NCBI RefSeq assembly: GCF_001262505.1
Contig: NZ_KQ410729.1
Location: forward strand, 62,001-126,000
Reading direction: 5' to 3'
From: Shinella sp. SUS2
GTDB lineage: Bacteria > Pseudomonadota > Alphaproteobacteria > Rhizobiales > Rhizobiaceae
DNA: 64,000 nucleotides
Below, piece by piece: positions 8,602 through 18,712 of the stretch (its first letter is position 1; the number at the start of each line of letters is the position of its first letter). The notes below the pieces were generated by a model. That model did not search any database, was not told where the DNA came from, and saw nothing but the letters and a program-made list of their open reading frames with translations. Position numbers and translations under genes: made by a program.

Positions 8602-9963
8602 TCAAGCGACGGCAACGGAAGGCTGCACACCGGCGGCCAGCATGCGGTTGATCGAATCGGCCGCATCGCGGCCCTGTGCGACGGATGTGACCGTCAGGTC
8701 TTCACCGGCCTTCACGCAGTCTCCCCCCGCCCAGACATTGGCGACGGACGTACGGCCTTCCGCATCGATGGCGATGCGGTTGCCGGCCATGGCGAGCGAA
8801 CCGAGGCCGGCGGCCTCGAACGTCTGGCCGATGGCCTTGAAGATCTGGTCGGCGGCGAGCGCGCCGATTTCGCCGGTGCCTTCGAGCTTGCCGTCGCGCA
8901 TCTCGGTATATTCCACCTCGATGCCGGCGACATGGCCGTCTCTTGCGATGACGCGTTTCGGCTGGAGCCAGTGGCGGATCATCACGCCCTTGGAGGCGGC
9001 AAGGTCCTGCTCGAATTCCGAGGCGTTCATCTGCTCCTTGCCGCGGCGGTAGCAGATCGTCACCTCCTCGGCGCCGAGGAGCTTTGCCTGCACGGCGGCG
9101 TCGATCGCCGTCATGCCGCCACCGATGACGACGACGCGCCGGCCAACGGGGATCGTCGCCTTGTCCGTCGCCTGGCGCAGTTCCGCGATGAAATCGACCG
9201 CATCGACGACGCCGGGCAGGTTTTCGCCCTCCGCGCCGAGCGCGTTGACACCGGAAAGGCCCATGCCGAGGAAGACGGCGTCGAAATTGCCGGTGAGATC
9301 GGCAAGTGTGAAGTCGCGGCCGAGTTTCAGGCCGTTCTTCACCTCGATGCCGCCGATCGCCAGCACATAGTCGACTTCGCGCTGGGCGAAATCGTCGACC
9401 GCCTTGTAGGTGGCGATGCCGTATTCGTTGAGGCCGCCGGCCTTTTCGCGTGCTTCGAAGATCACGACGTCATGGCCATCCATGGCGAGGCGGTGGGCGC
9501 AGGCAAGTCCCGCCGGGCCGGCCCCGACGACCGCCACAGCCTTGCCGGTGCGGGCGGCGCGTTCGTAAAAGTGTTTGTTCTCCGTCATCGCCACGTCGGT
9601 CGCGTAGCGCTGCAGGCGGCCGATTTCCACCGGGCGGTGCTCGGCGGTGTTGCGCACGCAGGCCTGTTCGCAGAGCGTCTCGGTGGGACAGACGCGGGCG
9701 CACATACCGCCCAGAATGTTCTGGTCGAAAATGGTGTTCGCCGAACCGATCGGGTTGCCCGTCGAGATCTGGCGGATGAACAGCGGAATGTCGATGGAGG
9801 TGGGACAGGCCGTCATGCACGGCGCGTCGTGACAGAAGTAACAGCGGTCGGCGGCGACCAGGGCCTCGTGATCGTCGAGGCGTGGATGCAGGTCGGAAAA
9901 GTTCGTGTCGTATTCGGCAGGCGCAAGACGCCCCCGATGGATCCCAGATTGCGTCGTTCCCAT
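8602..9963 (-). CDS. preT: NAD-dependent dihydropyrimidine dehydrogenase, electron-transfer subunit
   Basis: A 453-residue glutamate-synthase-beta-like flavoprotein. The N-terminal cysteine-rich region has CYFCHDAPCMTACPT and CARVCPTETLCEQAC for Fe-S clusters. The FAD-binding GxGxxG is VVGAGPAGLACAHRL near residue 146, and the NAD-binding motif VVVIGGGMTAIDAA lies near 275. It passes electrons from NADH to PreA. It is the first gene of preT-preA; upstream, 10023-10038 holds a dyad like the one in front of the amidohydrolase gene, which suggests shared control. Confidence 0.94.
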   Translation of the reverse strand: MGTTQSGIHRGRLAPAEYDTNFSDLHPRLDDHEALVAADRCYFCHDAPCMTACPTSIDIPLFIRQISTGNPIGSANTIFDQNILGGMCARVCPTETLCEQACVRNTAEHRPVEIGRLQRYATDVAMTENKHFYERAARTGKAVAVVGAGPAGLACAHRLAMDGHDVVIFEAREKAGGLNEYGIATYKAVDDFAQREVDYVLAIGGIEVKNGLKLGRDFTLADLTGNFDAVFLGMGLSGVNALGAEGENLPGVVDAVDFIAELRQATDKATIPVGRRVVVIGGGMTAIDAAVQAKLLGAEEVTICYRRGKEQMNASEFEQDLAASKGVMIRHWLQPKRVIARDGHVAGIEVEYTEMRDGKLEGTGEIGALAADQIFKAIGQTFEAAGLGSLAMAGNRIAIDAEGRTSVANVWAGGDCVKAGEDLTVTSVAQGRDAADSINRMLAAGVQPSVAVA

Positions 9964-10022
9964 AGTTATCTCCCATTCGCGTGGGCTTTTTGAATGAGAG
10001 AACGGTAACTCAGGTTTATTTT

Positions 10023-10038
10023 TTTATCAAACGGTAAA
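10023..10038. promoter_or_regulatory. putative RutR-type operator before preT
   Basis: TTTATC-AAAC-GGTAAA: same 6-4-6 architecture as the dyad at 4269-4284, with the right arm GGTAAA identical. It lies 60 bases upstream of preT in an AT-rich patch that should contain the promoter. The left arm is degenerate, so confidence is moderate. Confidence 0.5.
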
Positions 10039-10209
10039 ATTTCAAAAGAAATGCTGGTTTTTCAGTGCTTGCAGCGGAAATAAACATGAGAAATCCGGTT
10101 ATGTTTTTGTGTTGCATTGCGGGATGCTGTTCCAGCTGCGCCGTCACATGGCGTTTGACAGGCCGCCGGAAAAGATGCAGCAAATCCTTTGGAACATCTG
10201 GGGAAAACC

Positions 10210-11163
10210 ATGGCGAAGCGGACGGAAACAGCCGGGCGGCTGGACGATGCGGCAAGGGCCGGTTGGCTCTACTATGTCGCGGGCCGCACGCAGGACGAAA
10301 TCGCTTCCGCCATGGGCATCTCCCGTCAGTCGGCGCAGCGGCTTGTCTCGCTCGCCGTCGCCGAGCGGCTGATCAAGGTGCGGCTCGATCACCCGATCGC
10401 TGAATGTCTGGAACTCGGCGAGGAGCTGCGGAAGAAATTCGGGCTCGTGCATGTCGATATCGTTCCGAGCGATCCGGGCTCGACCTCGACGACGATCGGC
10501 ATTGCGGAAGCCGGTGCGGCGGAAATCGAGCGCTGGCTGAAGAAGGCCGAGCCGATCGTGCTCGCCGTCGGCACGGGGCGCACGCTGAAGGCGGCGATCG
10601 ACCAGCTTCCGGCGATGGAATGTCCGCAGCACCGCATCATGTCGCTGACCGGCAATATCGGGCCGGATGGTTCGGCGGCATACTACAACGTCATCTTCTC
10701 GATGGCCGACGCGGTGAAGGCGCGGCACTATCCGATGCCGTTGCCGGTTCTCGTCTCCTCCACGGAGGAGCGTGACCTCCTGCACAAGCAGAGCCTCGTG
10801 CAATCGACCCTCCAGCTCGGCCGACAGGCCGACGTCGCCTTCGTCGGGATCGGCGAGCTCGGCGCGGATGCACCGCTCTGCCTCGACGGCTTCCTCGACC
10901 CGGAGGAAATGGCGCGGCTGATGGAGGAGGGGGCCGCCGGCGAGATCTGCGGCTGGATGTTCGACCGCGACGGCAAACTGCTCGACGGCAGCATCAACGA
11001 ACGCGTTGCCTCCGTGCCGCTGCCGCCGCGCGAGACGACCACCGTCATCGGCCTTGCCAAGGGCAAGCGCAAATATACGGCGCTTCTCGCGGCGCTGCGC
11101 GGGCGCATGATCAACGGCGTCATCACCGACGAGTCGACCGCCCGCCACCTGCTTTCGGCCTGA
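10210..11163 (+). CDS. smoC: sugar-binding transcriptional regulator, SorC/DeoR type, of the smo operon
   Basis: A 317-residue SorC-family regulator. The N-terminal helix-turn-helix has GRTQDEIASAMGISRQSAQR around residues 26-45. The large C-terminal sugar-phosphate-type domain has VLAVGTGRTLKAA and CPQHRIMSLTGNIGPDGSA. Such proteins sense phosphorylated sugars or polyols. The ATG at 10210 gives the MAKRTE start; an in-frame ATG at 10189 is possible. It sits directly upstream of smoEFGK in the same direction, 160 bases before smoE. It is divergent from preT, so the 246-base gap carries two promoters. Confidence 0.88.
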   Translation: MAKRTETAGRLDDAARAGWLYYVAGRTQDEIASAMGISRQSAQRLVSLAVAERLIKVRLDHPIAECLELGEELRKKFGLVHVDIVPSDPGSTSTTIGIAEAGAAEIERWLKKAEPIVLAVGTGRTLKAAIDQLPAMECPQHRIMSLTGNIGPDGSAAYYNVIFSMADAVKARHYPMPLPVLVSSTEERDLLHKQSLVQSTLQLGRQADVAFVGIGELGADAPLCLDGFLDPEEMARLMEEGAAGEICGWMFDRDGKLLDGSINERVASVPLPPRETTTVIGLAKGKRKYTALLAALRGRMINGVITDESTARHLLSA

Positions 11164-11259
11164 TCGAGAGCCGTCTCCCACGCAGAAATTTCCCATGAGA
11201 TTCAACGGGCGCTGCCCCGCCTTGTGCGGTGCAGCAACGATTGGTCGTTGACTTGTTGC

Positions 11260-11301
11260 GGCAATATGCGAGTAATTGCCCATGAGCAAAGCAAATGCTC
11301 A
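11260..11301. promoter_or_regulatory. two dyads upstream of smoE, putative SmoC operators
   Basis: GGCAAT-N9-ATTGCC (11260-11280) and TGAGCA-N7-TGCTCA (11283-11301) lie side by side ahead of the smoE ribosome site. Both are exact inverted repeats and well placed for control of smoE. Assignment to SmoC is inference from position. Confidence 0.45.
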
Positions 11302-11323
11302 AAACCCTTCTGGGAGGAAGATG

Positions 11324-12637
11324 ATGAATTTGAGAACCCTTCTGCTGGGCGTCAGCTCGGCCGCTCTCCTGTGCGGTTTCGCCAATGCCGAAACCCTGAC
11401 CATCGCCACCGTCAACAATGGCGACATGATCCGCATGCAGGGGCTGACGGAAGATTTCACCACCAAGAACCCCGACATTGAACTGAACTGGGTTACGCTC
11501 GAAGAGAACGTGCTGCGCGAACGCGTCACGACCGACATCGCGACCAAGGGTGGCCAGTACGACATCATGACGATCGGCACCTATGAAGTGCCGATCTGGA
11601 CCAAGCAGGGCTGGCTGGTGCCGCTCGACAATCTCGGTGCCGACTACGACGCCGACGACCTGCTTCCGGCCATCCGCTCGGGTCTGACGGGCGAGGACGG
11701 CAAGCTCTACGCCGCGCCGTTCTATGGCGAGAGCTCCTTCGTCATGTACCGCAAGGACCTGATGGAGAAGGCCGGGCTGACCATGCCCGACGCGCCGACC
11801 TGGGAGTTCATCGGTGAAGCCGCCCGCAAGATGACCGACCGCAATGCCGGCATCAACGGCATCTGCCTGCGCGGCAAGGCCGGCTGGGGCGAGAACATGG
11901 CGTTCCTGACCGCCACGTCCAACGCCTTCGGCGCCCGCTGGTTCGATGAAAACTGGAAGCCCCAGTTCGACCAGCCGGAATGGAAGAACACGCTCGACAT
12001 GTACGTCAAGCTGATGGCCGATGCCGGCCCGCAGGGCGCATCGTCGAACGGCTTCAACGAGAACCTGGCGCTGTTCCAGCAGGGCAATTGCGGCATGTGG
12101 ATCGACGCCACGGTTGCCGCCTCCTTCGTCTCTAACCCCAAGGAATCGACGGTCGCCGACAAGGTCGGTTATGCGCTCGCTCCTGATACGGGTCTCGGCA
12201 AGCGCGGCAACTGGCTCTGGGCCTGGAACCTCGCCATCCCGGCCGGCTCGCAGAAGACCGCGGCGGCGGAAAAGTTCATCGCCTGGGCGACCAGCAAGGA
12301 CTACACCAAGCTCGTCGCCGAAAAGGAAGGCTGGGCGAACGTTCCTCCGGGCACGCGCTCCTCGCTCTATGCAAATGCCGAGTATGAGAAGGCCGCGCCC
12401 TTCGCCAAGATGACGCTCGACTCGATCAATGCTGCCGACCCGAAGAACCCGGCCGTCAAGCCGGTGCCCTATGTCGGCGTGCAGTTCGTCGCCATCCCGG
12501 AATTCCAGGGTCTCGGCACGACGGTCGGCCAGCTCTTCTCGGCCGCGCTCGCCGGCCAGATGTCGGTTGACGACGCGCTCGCCCAGGCCCAGCAGGTCAC
12601 CACCCGCGAAATGACCCGCGCCGGCTACATCAAGTAA
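11324..12637 (+). CDS. smoE: sorbitol/mannitol ABC transporter, periplasmic binding protein
   Basis: A 437-residue extracellular binding protein. It has a signal peptide (LLLGVSSAALLCGFANA, cut before ETLTIAT) and the bacterial-solute-binding type 1 fold, with WAWNLAIPAGSQK near the C-terminal lobe. GGGAGGA at 11312-11318 favours the ATG at 11324 over the ATG at 11321. Length matches SmoE of Rhodobacter (about 436, from memory). It delivers hexitols to SmoFG. It is followed by an 11-bp hairpin and a palindromic repeat before smoF. Confidence 0.92.
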   Translation: MNLRTLLLGVSSAALLCGFANAETLTIATVNNGDMIRMQGLTEDFTTKNPDIELNWVTLEENVLRERVTTDIATKGGQYDIMTIGTYEVPIWTKQGWLVPLDNLGADYDADDLLPAIRSGLTGEDGKLYAAPFYGESSFVMYRKDLMEKAGLTMPDAPTWEFIGEAARKMTDRNAGINGICLRGKAGWGENMAFLTATSNAFGARWFDENWKPQFDQPEWKNTLDMYVKLMADAGPQGASSNGFNENLALFQQGNCGMWIDATVAASFVSNPKESTVADKVGYALAPDTGLGKRGNWLWAWNLAIPAGSQKTAAAEKFIAWATSKDYTKLVAEKEGWANVPPGTRSSLYANAEYEKAAPFAKMTLDSINAADPKNPAVKPVPYVGVQFVAIPEFQGLGTTVGQLFSAALAGQMSVDDALAQAQQVTTREMTRAGYIK

Positions 12638-12656
12638 TACCTCCTCCCCAAGGACA

Positions 12657-12683
12657 GGCTGCCCGGACGTGCTCCGGGCAGCC
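12657..12683 (+). terminator. strong hairpin after smoE
   Basis: Perfect 11-bp stem: GGCTGCCCGGA (12657-12667), loop CGTGC, TCCGGGCAGCC (12673-12683). It lies 19 bases after the smoE stop. There is no T-run, so it more likely stabilises the smoE message end or causes partial termination than full termination, since the smo genes continue downstream. Confidence 0.6.
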
Positions 12684-12711
12684 GATAGACGGGGTGTTGT
12701 TTCCGGCGCTT

Positions 12712-12829
12712 GCCCCTCACTTGCCTGCCGGCATCCACTCCCCGCAAGTGGGGAGAGGAACGATGGGCGCTCCTTTCTGCCCCTTCTCCGTGTTTGCGGG
12801 GAGAAGGTCCGGGTAGGGGGATGAGGGGC
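12712..12829. repeat. rhizobial palindromic intergenic element (long form)
   Basis: A 118-base mosaic bounded by GCCCCTCA (12712-12719) and TGAGGGGC (12822-12829). Inside are two more hairpins, one around ACTCCCCGCAAGTGGGGAG and one with CCTTCTCC/GGAGAAGG arms. This layout is typical of repeats dispersed in Rhizobiaceae genomes (RIME-like). It occupies the smoE-smoF gap of an operon, so it is probably transcribed. Confidence 0.75.
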
Positions 12830-12893
12830 GGCTCCGCCCTGGAATGATGTCGTGACTGCACAGGCCGGCCGGACCGGCTCTCGGGAGGAAATC

Positions 12894-13766
12894 ATGGCGA
12901 CGGAGAACACGCGCGGGCTGGCGCGTCTGATGTTGGCGCCCTCTGTGGGGCTGCTTTTGGTCTGGATGATCGTGCCGCTGGCGATGACGCTGTGGTTCTC
13001 GTTCCAGAACTACAACCTCCTGAACCCGGCCAATGTCAGCTGGGCGGGGCTGTTCAACTATCAGTACTTCTACACCGACCCGGCCTTCTTCCAGTCGATC
13101 TGGAATACGCTCGTGATCGTCGTCGGCGTGCTCTTCATCACCGTCATCGGCGGCATTGCCATCGCGCTTCTGCTCGACCAGCCGATGTGGGGGCAGGGCA
13201 TCGTGCGCATCATGATCATCTCGCCCTTCTTCGTCATGCCGCCGGTGGCAGCGCTCGTGTGGAAGAACATGATCATGCATCCGGGCTACGGGGTGCTGGC
13301 GGATATCAACCGCGCCGTCGGCCTGCAGCCTGTCGACTGGTTCGCGCAATATCCGCTGTTCTCGATCATCATCATTGTCGCCTGGCAGTGGCTGCCCTTT
13401 GCGACCCTCATCCTGCTCACCGCGCTGCAATCGCTCGACGGCGAGCAGAAGGAGGCGGCGGAAATGGACGGCGCGGGTTTCGTGTCGCGCTTCGTCTACC
13501 TGACGCTGCCGCATCTCGCCCGCTCGATCACCGTCGTCATCCTGATCCAGACGATCTTCCTGCTCGGCGTCTACGCGGAAATCCTCGTCACCACCAATGG
13601 CGGTCCGGGTTATGCCTCGACCAACCTGCCGTTCCTGATCTACCGCACCGCGCTCCTCGGCTACGACGTCGGCGGCGCCTCGGCCGGTGGCATCATCGCC
13701 GTCATCCTCGCCAACATCGTCGCCTTCTTCCTGATGCGCGCCGTCGGCAAGAACCTGGACAAGTGA
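12894..13766 (+). CDS. smoF: sorbitol/mannitol ABC transporter permease 1
   Basis: A 290-residue permease with six predicted helices, from LMLAPSVGLLLVWMIVPLAM to IIAVILANIVAFFLM. The inner-membrane EAA loop reads EKEAAEMDGAGFVSRFVYL-like, with AAEMDGAG visible around residue 200. GGGAGGA lies seven bases before the ATG at 12894; the open frame extends 14 codons upstream without a good start. It pairs with SmoG and is powered by SmoK. It is 15 bases from smoG. Confidence 0.92.
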   Translation: MATENTRGLARLMLAPSVGLLLVWMIVPLAMTLWFSFQNYNLLNPANVSWAGLFNYQYFYTDPAFFQSIWNTLVIVVGVLFITVIGGIAIALLLDQPMWGQGIVRIMIISPFFVMPPVAALVWKNMIMHPGYGVLADINRAVGLQPVDWFAQYPLFSIIIIVAWQWLPFATLILLTALQSLDGEQKEAAEMDGAGFVSRFVYLTLPHLARSITVVILIQTIFLLGVYAEILVTTNGGPGYASTNLPFLIYRTALLGYDVGGASAGGIIAVILANIVAFFLMRAVGKNLDK

Positions 13767-13781
13767 GAGAGGGACAAGACC

Positions 13782-14606
13782 ATGGCTAGAGCCGTCTCAA
13801 CAAGAAGAACCGTCGTCTTCACCATCGCCGCCTGGATCATCGCGCTGATCATCTTCTTCCCGATCCTCTATACGATCATCACTTCCTTCAAGTCCGAGAC
13901 CGAGGCAATCCAGGGCTTCAACCTTCTGCCTTCGGGCACGGTCGAGAGCTATGCGGCCGTGCAGGCGCAGAGCAACTATTTCAAGTTCTTCCTGAACTCG
14001 GTCATTTTGTCGCTCGGCTCGACGCTCCTGGCGCTGTTGATCGCCGTACCGGCCGCCTGGTCGATGGCTTTCTCGCCGACGGCGAAGACCAAGGACATCC
14101 TGATGTGGATGCTCTCGACCAAGATGATGCCTGCCGTTGCCGTGCTGGTCCCGATCTACCTGATCTTCCGCGACACGGGCCTGCTCGACAGCCGTATCGG
14201 CCTCACCGTGATGCTGACGATGATCAACCTGCCGATCGTCATCTGGATGCTCTACACCTATTTCCGGGAAATCCCCGGCGAGATCCTGGAGGCCGCGCGC
14301 ATGGATGGGGCCTCGCTCTGGGGCGAGATCGTCTACGTGCTCACCCCGATGGCGGTGCCGGGCATAGCTTCGACCATGCTGCTCAACATCATCCTCGCCT
14401 GGAACGAAGCCTTTTGGACGATCCGGCTGACGACGACGAACGCCGCGCCGCTGACCGCCTTCATCGCTTCGTTCTCGAGCCCGCAGGGTCTTTTCTGGGC
14501 CAAGCTCTCGGCGGCCTCGACGCTCGCCATCGCCCCGATCCTGATCATGGGCTGGTTCAGCCAGAAACAGCTTGTCCGCGGCCTCACCTTCGGCGCCGTG
14601 AAGTAA
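13782..14606 (+). CDS. smoG: sorbitol/mannitol ABC transporter permease 2
   Basis: A 274-residue MalG-type permease with six helices (first: [20 protein letters not shown]). Its EAA loop is [20 protein letters not shown] around residues 167-186. The C-terminal [11 protein letters not shown] is typical of the family's final turn. It follows smoF after 15 bases and precedes smoK after 26. It forms the heterodimeric channel with SmoF for hexitol import. Confidence 0.92.
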   Translation: MARAVSTRRTVVFTIAAWIIALIIFFPILYTIITSFKSETEAIQGFNLLPSGTVESYAAVQAQSNYFKFFLNSVILSLGSTLLALLIAVPAAWSMAFSPTAKTKDILMWMLSTKMMPAVAVLVPIYLIFRDTGLLDSRIGLTVMLTMINLPIVIWMLYTYFREIPGEILEAARMDGASLWGEIVYVLTPMAVPGIASTMLLNIILAWNEAFWTIRLTTTNAAPLTAFIASFSSPQGLFWAKLSAASTLAIAPILIMGWFSQKQLVRGLTFGAVK

Positions 14607-14632
14607 CGAACAGACCTCGGGGAGGGACCATC

Positions 14633-15630
<998 letters not shown>

Positions 15631-15634
<4 letters not shown>

Positions 15635-16404
15635 AACGGCTGGAGGGCAAAAGCGCGCTGATCACGGGATCGGCGCGCGGCATCGGCCGCAGTTTCGCGG
15701 AAGCCTATGTGCGGGAGGGTGCGCGCGTCGCCATCGCCGACATCGCTATCGAGCGGGCGCGGGCGACGGCCAACGAAATCGGACCGGCGGCCTATGCCGT
15801 GGAGATGGACGTGACGCGGCAGGCTTCCATCGACGCCGCCATCGCTACCTGCGTGAAGGAGGCCGGCGGCCTCGACATCCTCGTCAACAATGCCGCGCTG
15901 TTCGATCTGGCGCCGATCGTCGAGATCACGCGTGAAAGCTACGAAAAGCTGTTCTCGATCAATGTCGCCGGCACGCTCTTCACCCTTCAGGCGACGGCAA
16001 AGCAGATGATCGCGCAGGGGCGCGGCGGCAAGATCATCAATATGGCAAGTCAGGCCGGGCGGCGCGGCGAAGCGCTGGTCGGTGTCTATTGCGCCACCAA
16101 GGCGGCGGTGATCAGCCTCACCCAGTCTGCGGGGCTGAACCTCATCAAACACGGCATCAACGTCAATGCCATCGCGCCCGGTGTGGTCGATGGCGAGCAC
16201 TGGGACGGTGTCGATGCGCTCTTCGCCAAATACGAGAACCGGCCGCGCGGCGAGAAGAAGCGCCTGGTCGGTGCGGAAGTGCCCTTCGGCCGTATGGGCA
16301 CCGCCGAGGATCTGACGGGCATGGCGGTCTTCCTGGCCTCCCAGGAGAGCAACTACATCGTCGCGCAAACCTACAATGTCGACGGCGGCAACTGGATGAG
16401 CTGA
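15631..16404 (+). CDS. smoS: sorbitol dehydrogenase, short-chain family
   Basis: A 257-residue SDR enzyme. The Rossmann motif [11 protein letters not shown] lies near residue 13, NNAALFDL near 88, catalytic Ser and Tyr-x3-Lys as YCATKAA near 155, and the [14 protein letters not shown] loop near 182. It ends [10 protein letters not shown]. Length and sequence style fit rhodobacterial/rhizobial SmoS, which oxidises D-sorbitol (and galactitol) to keto-hexose with NAD. It overlaps smoK by ATGA and precedes mtlK by 51 bases. Confidence 0.92.
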
Positions 16405-16455
16405 GGCCCGCACCGCGCGGACCTTGCCAGCAGACGAGACCGGAAGGAACGGACC

Positions 16456-17940
16456 ATGACCACGAAACTGTCGCTCGCCACCCTCAACGAGGTTGCCAGG
16501 ACGGCTGCCGTTCCGGCCTATGAGCGCTCGGCCCTCAAGGCGGGCATCGTGCATTTCGGCGTCGGCAATTTCCACCGGGCGCACCAGGCGATCTATCTCG
16601 ACGACCTGTTCAACCTCGGCCATGACCATGACTGGGCGATCATCGGGGCCGGTGTGCTGCCGTCCGACGCCGCCATGCGCGAAAAACTCGCAGGGCAGGA
16701 TTTTTTGACGACGGTCGTCGAGCAGGACAACAACCGTTCCGGCGCGCGTGTCACCGGCGCCATGATCGGCTATCTCGCGCCCGGCAATGCTGCGGCGACC
16801 ATCGCACAGCTTGCCAATCCCGCCATCCGCATCGTCTCGCTGACCATCACCGAGGGCGGCTATTTCATCAATCCGGCCTCCGGCGTCTTCGATCCCGGCC
16901 ATCCGGCGATCGCCGCCGACGCCGCCAACCCCGCTGATCCCAAAACCGTGTTCGGGCTCATCCTCGCCGGCCTCAAGGCGCGCAAGGATGCCGGCCTCGC
17001 GCCTTACACCGTCATGTCCTGCGACAACATTCCCGGCAACGGCGAAGTCACGCACGCCGCCATTTCCGGCCTCGCGCGCCTCTCCGATCCCGCGCTTGCC
17101 GACTGGATCGACACCAACGTCGCCTTCCCGAATGGCATGGTCGACCGCATCACGCCGGCGACGGGGCCACGCGAGATCGGTATCGTCGCCGACGAGTACG
17201 ATATCGATGATGCCTGGCCGGTCTTCTGCGAAGAGTTCAAGCAATGGGTGCTGGAGGATCACTTCCCGGAGGGGCGCCCGGCGCTGGAGAAGGCCGGCGT
17301 GCAGTTCGTGCCTGATGTCGCGCCTTACGAGCACATGAAGATCCGCATCCTTAACGGCGGCCATGCGGCGATCGCCTATCCGGCCGCGCTGCTCGACATC
17401 CATTTCGTCCATGAGGCGATGGAGGATGCCGACATCCGCGCCTTTCTCGCCAAGCTGGAGCGGGAGGAAATCATCCCCGTCATCCCGCCCGTGCCGGATA
17501 CCGACCTCAACGACTACTATGCGCTGATCGAGCGGCGCTTCTCCAATCCGAAGATCGCCGATACGATCCCGCGCCTTGCGCAGGACGGCTCCAACCGCCA
17601 GCCGAAATTCATCCTGCCGTCCACTGCCGACCGGCTGGCGCGCGGCGAGGACGTCATCGGTCTGTCGCTCGTTTCGGCGCTCTGGTGCCACTACCTTGCC
17701 GGTAAGACGGACAGCGGCAAGGACATCGCTTTCAACGACCCCAATATCGACCGCATCCGTGCCGCGGCGACGTCGGCCAAGAACGATCCGAACGCCTTCC
17801 TCGCCCTGAAGGATATCTTTGGCACGGTCGCTGTGTCCGACCGCTTCACCCGGCGGTTTGCCAATGCGCTTGCGTCCCTCCAGCGGAAGGGGACACGCGC
17901 AACGCTGAAGGACTATCTGGGCGACAGGCTCGTGAATTGA
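16456..17940 (+). CDS. mtlK: mannitol 2-dehydrogenase, polyol-specific long-chain family
   Basis: A 494-residue NAD-dependent enzyme converting D-mannitol to D-fructose. The N-terminal GVGNFHRAHQA is the nucleotide-binding and family signature near residue 36. The catalytic Lys-Asn-His set is in MKIRILNGGHAAIAYP near residue 295. Length is standard for this family. GGAAGGAAC lies upstream of the ATG. As part of smoEFGK-smoS-mtlK it allows growth on mannitol, sorbitol and probably arabitol. Confidence 0.94.
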   Translation: MTTKLSLATLNEVARTAAVPAYERSALKAGIVHFGVGNFHRAHQAIYLDDLFNLGHDHDWAIIGAGVLPSDAAMREKLAGQDFLTTVVEQDNNRSGARVTGAMIGYLAPGNAAATIAQLANPAIRIVSLTITEGGYFINPASGVFDPGHPAIAADAANPADPKTVFGLILAGLKARKDAGLAPYTVMSCDNIPGNGEVTHAAISGLARLSDPALADWIDTNVAFPNGMVDRITPATGPREIGIVADEYDIDDAWPVFCEEFKQWVLEDHFPEGRPALEKAGVQFVPDVAPYEHMKIRILNGGHAAIAYPAALLDIHFVHEAMEDADIRAFLAKLEREEIIPVIPPVPDTDLNDYYALIERRFSNPKIADTIPRLAQDGSNRQPKFILPSTADRLARGEDVIGLSLVSALWCHYLAGKTDSGKDIAFNDPNIDRIRAAATSAKNDPNAFLALKDIFGTVAVSDRFTRRFANALASLQRKGTRATLKDYLGDRLVN

Positions 17941-18004
17941 GGAAATCCTTACAAATCCGGGGCTTTCCAACGAGGGGAGCAGACAGTACCACGGGGGCCT
18001 GACA

Positions 18005-18712
18005 ATGGAACGGGACGTCATGGCCGCCAAACAGACAGAACTGGTGATCTTCGATTGCGATGGTGTGCTCGTCGACAGCGAGCCGATCTCGCTTGCGGTT
18101 CTCGTCGAGGCCCTGGCGACGGCGGGTGTGGCCATGAGCGCGGAGGAGGCGCATGAGCGGTTTCTCGGCCGCAGCCTGAAAAGCATGTCGGAAATCCTGC
18201 ATGCCGACTATGGGCTCGCAATCGACGCCGCCTTCCTGGAAGCGATGCGCAAGGTGCTCTATGAGCGCTTTCGTGCCGAGTTGCAGCCCATCAACGGTAT
18301 TGCCGAAACGGTGGACCGGCTCGGCATCGCCCATTGCGTGGCTTCTTCCAGCCAGCTCGAACGCATCCGCCTGTCGCTTTCCGTCACGGGCCTCATCGAC
18401 CGGTTCGAGCCGAACATCTTCAGTGCGAGCATGGTCGCGCGCGGCAAGCCGGCGCCCGATCTTTTCCTCCATGCCAGCGCCGTCATGGGTGTCGCGCCCG
18501 GGCATTGCGTGGTCGTGGAGGACAGCCCGGCCGGCATCACGGCGGCGAAATCCGCGGGCATGCGGGTGGTCGCCTTCACCGGTGGCTCTCATGCGCGCTC
18601 GCCGCGCCATCGCGAGGCGCTGCTCAGCCTCAACCCCGATGCCCTGTTTGACGACATGCGGGAATTGTTACAGTTTGTCCGCAAGGAAGAGGACGGCGGG
18701 AAAGAGCATTGA
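18005..18712 (+). CDS. HAD-superfamily phosphatase in the smo operon
   Basis: A 235-residue HAD hydrolase of the beta-phosphoglucomutase/GS1 type. Motif I is FDCDGVLVDSEP with nucleophile Asp near residue 17. Motif II Ser-Ser is in CVASSSQLERI, motif III Lys is ARGKPAPDLFLHA, and motif IV is VVEDSPAGI. The cap domain lies between motifs I and II, around residues 25-95. The ATG at 18020 is an alternative start. Its TGA overlaps the next gene's ATG by one base (18712). A sugar-phosphate phosphatase or detoxifying role is likely; the substrate is unknown. Confidence 0.88.
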   Translation: MERDVMAAKQTELVIFDCDGVLVDSEPISLAVLVEALATAGVAMSAEEAHERFLGRSLKSMSEILHADYGLAIDAAFLEAMRKVLYERFRAELQPINGIAETVDRLGIAHCVASSSQLERIRLSLSVTGLIDRFEPNIFSASMVARGKPAPDLFLHASAVMGVAPGHCVVVEDSPAGITAAKSAGMRVVAFTGGSHARSPRHREALLSLNPDALFDDMRELLQFVRKEEDGGKEH

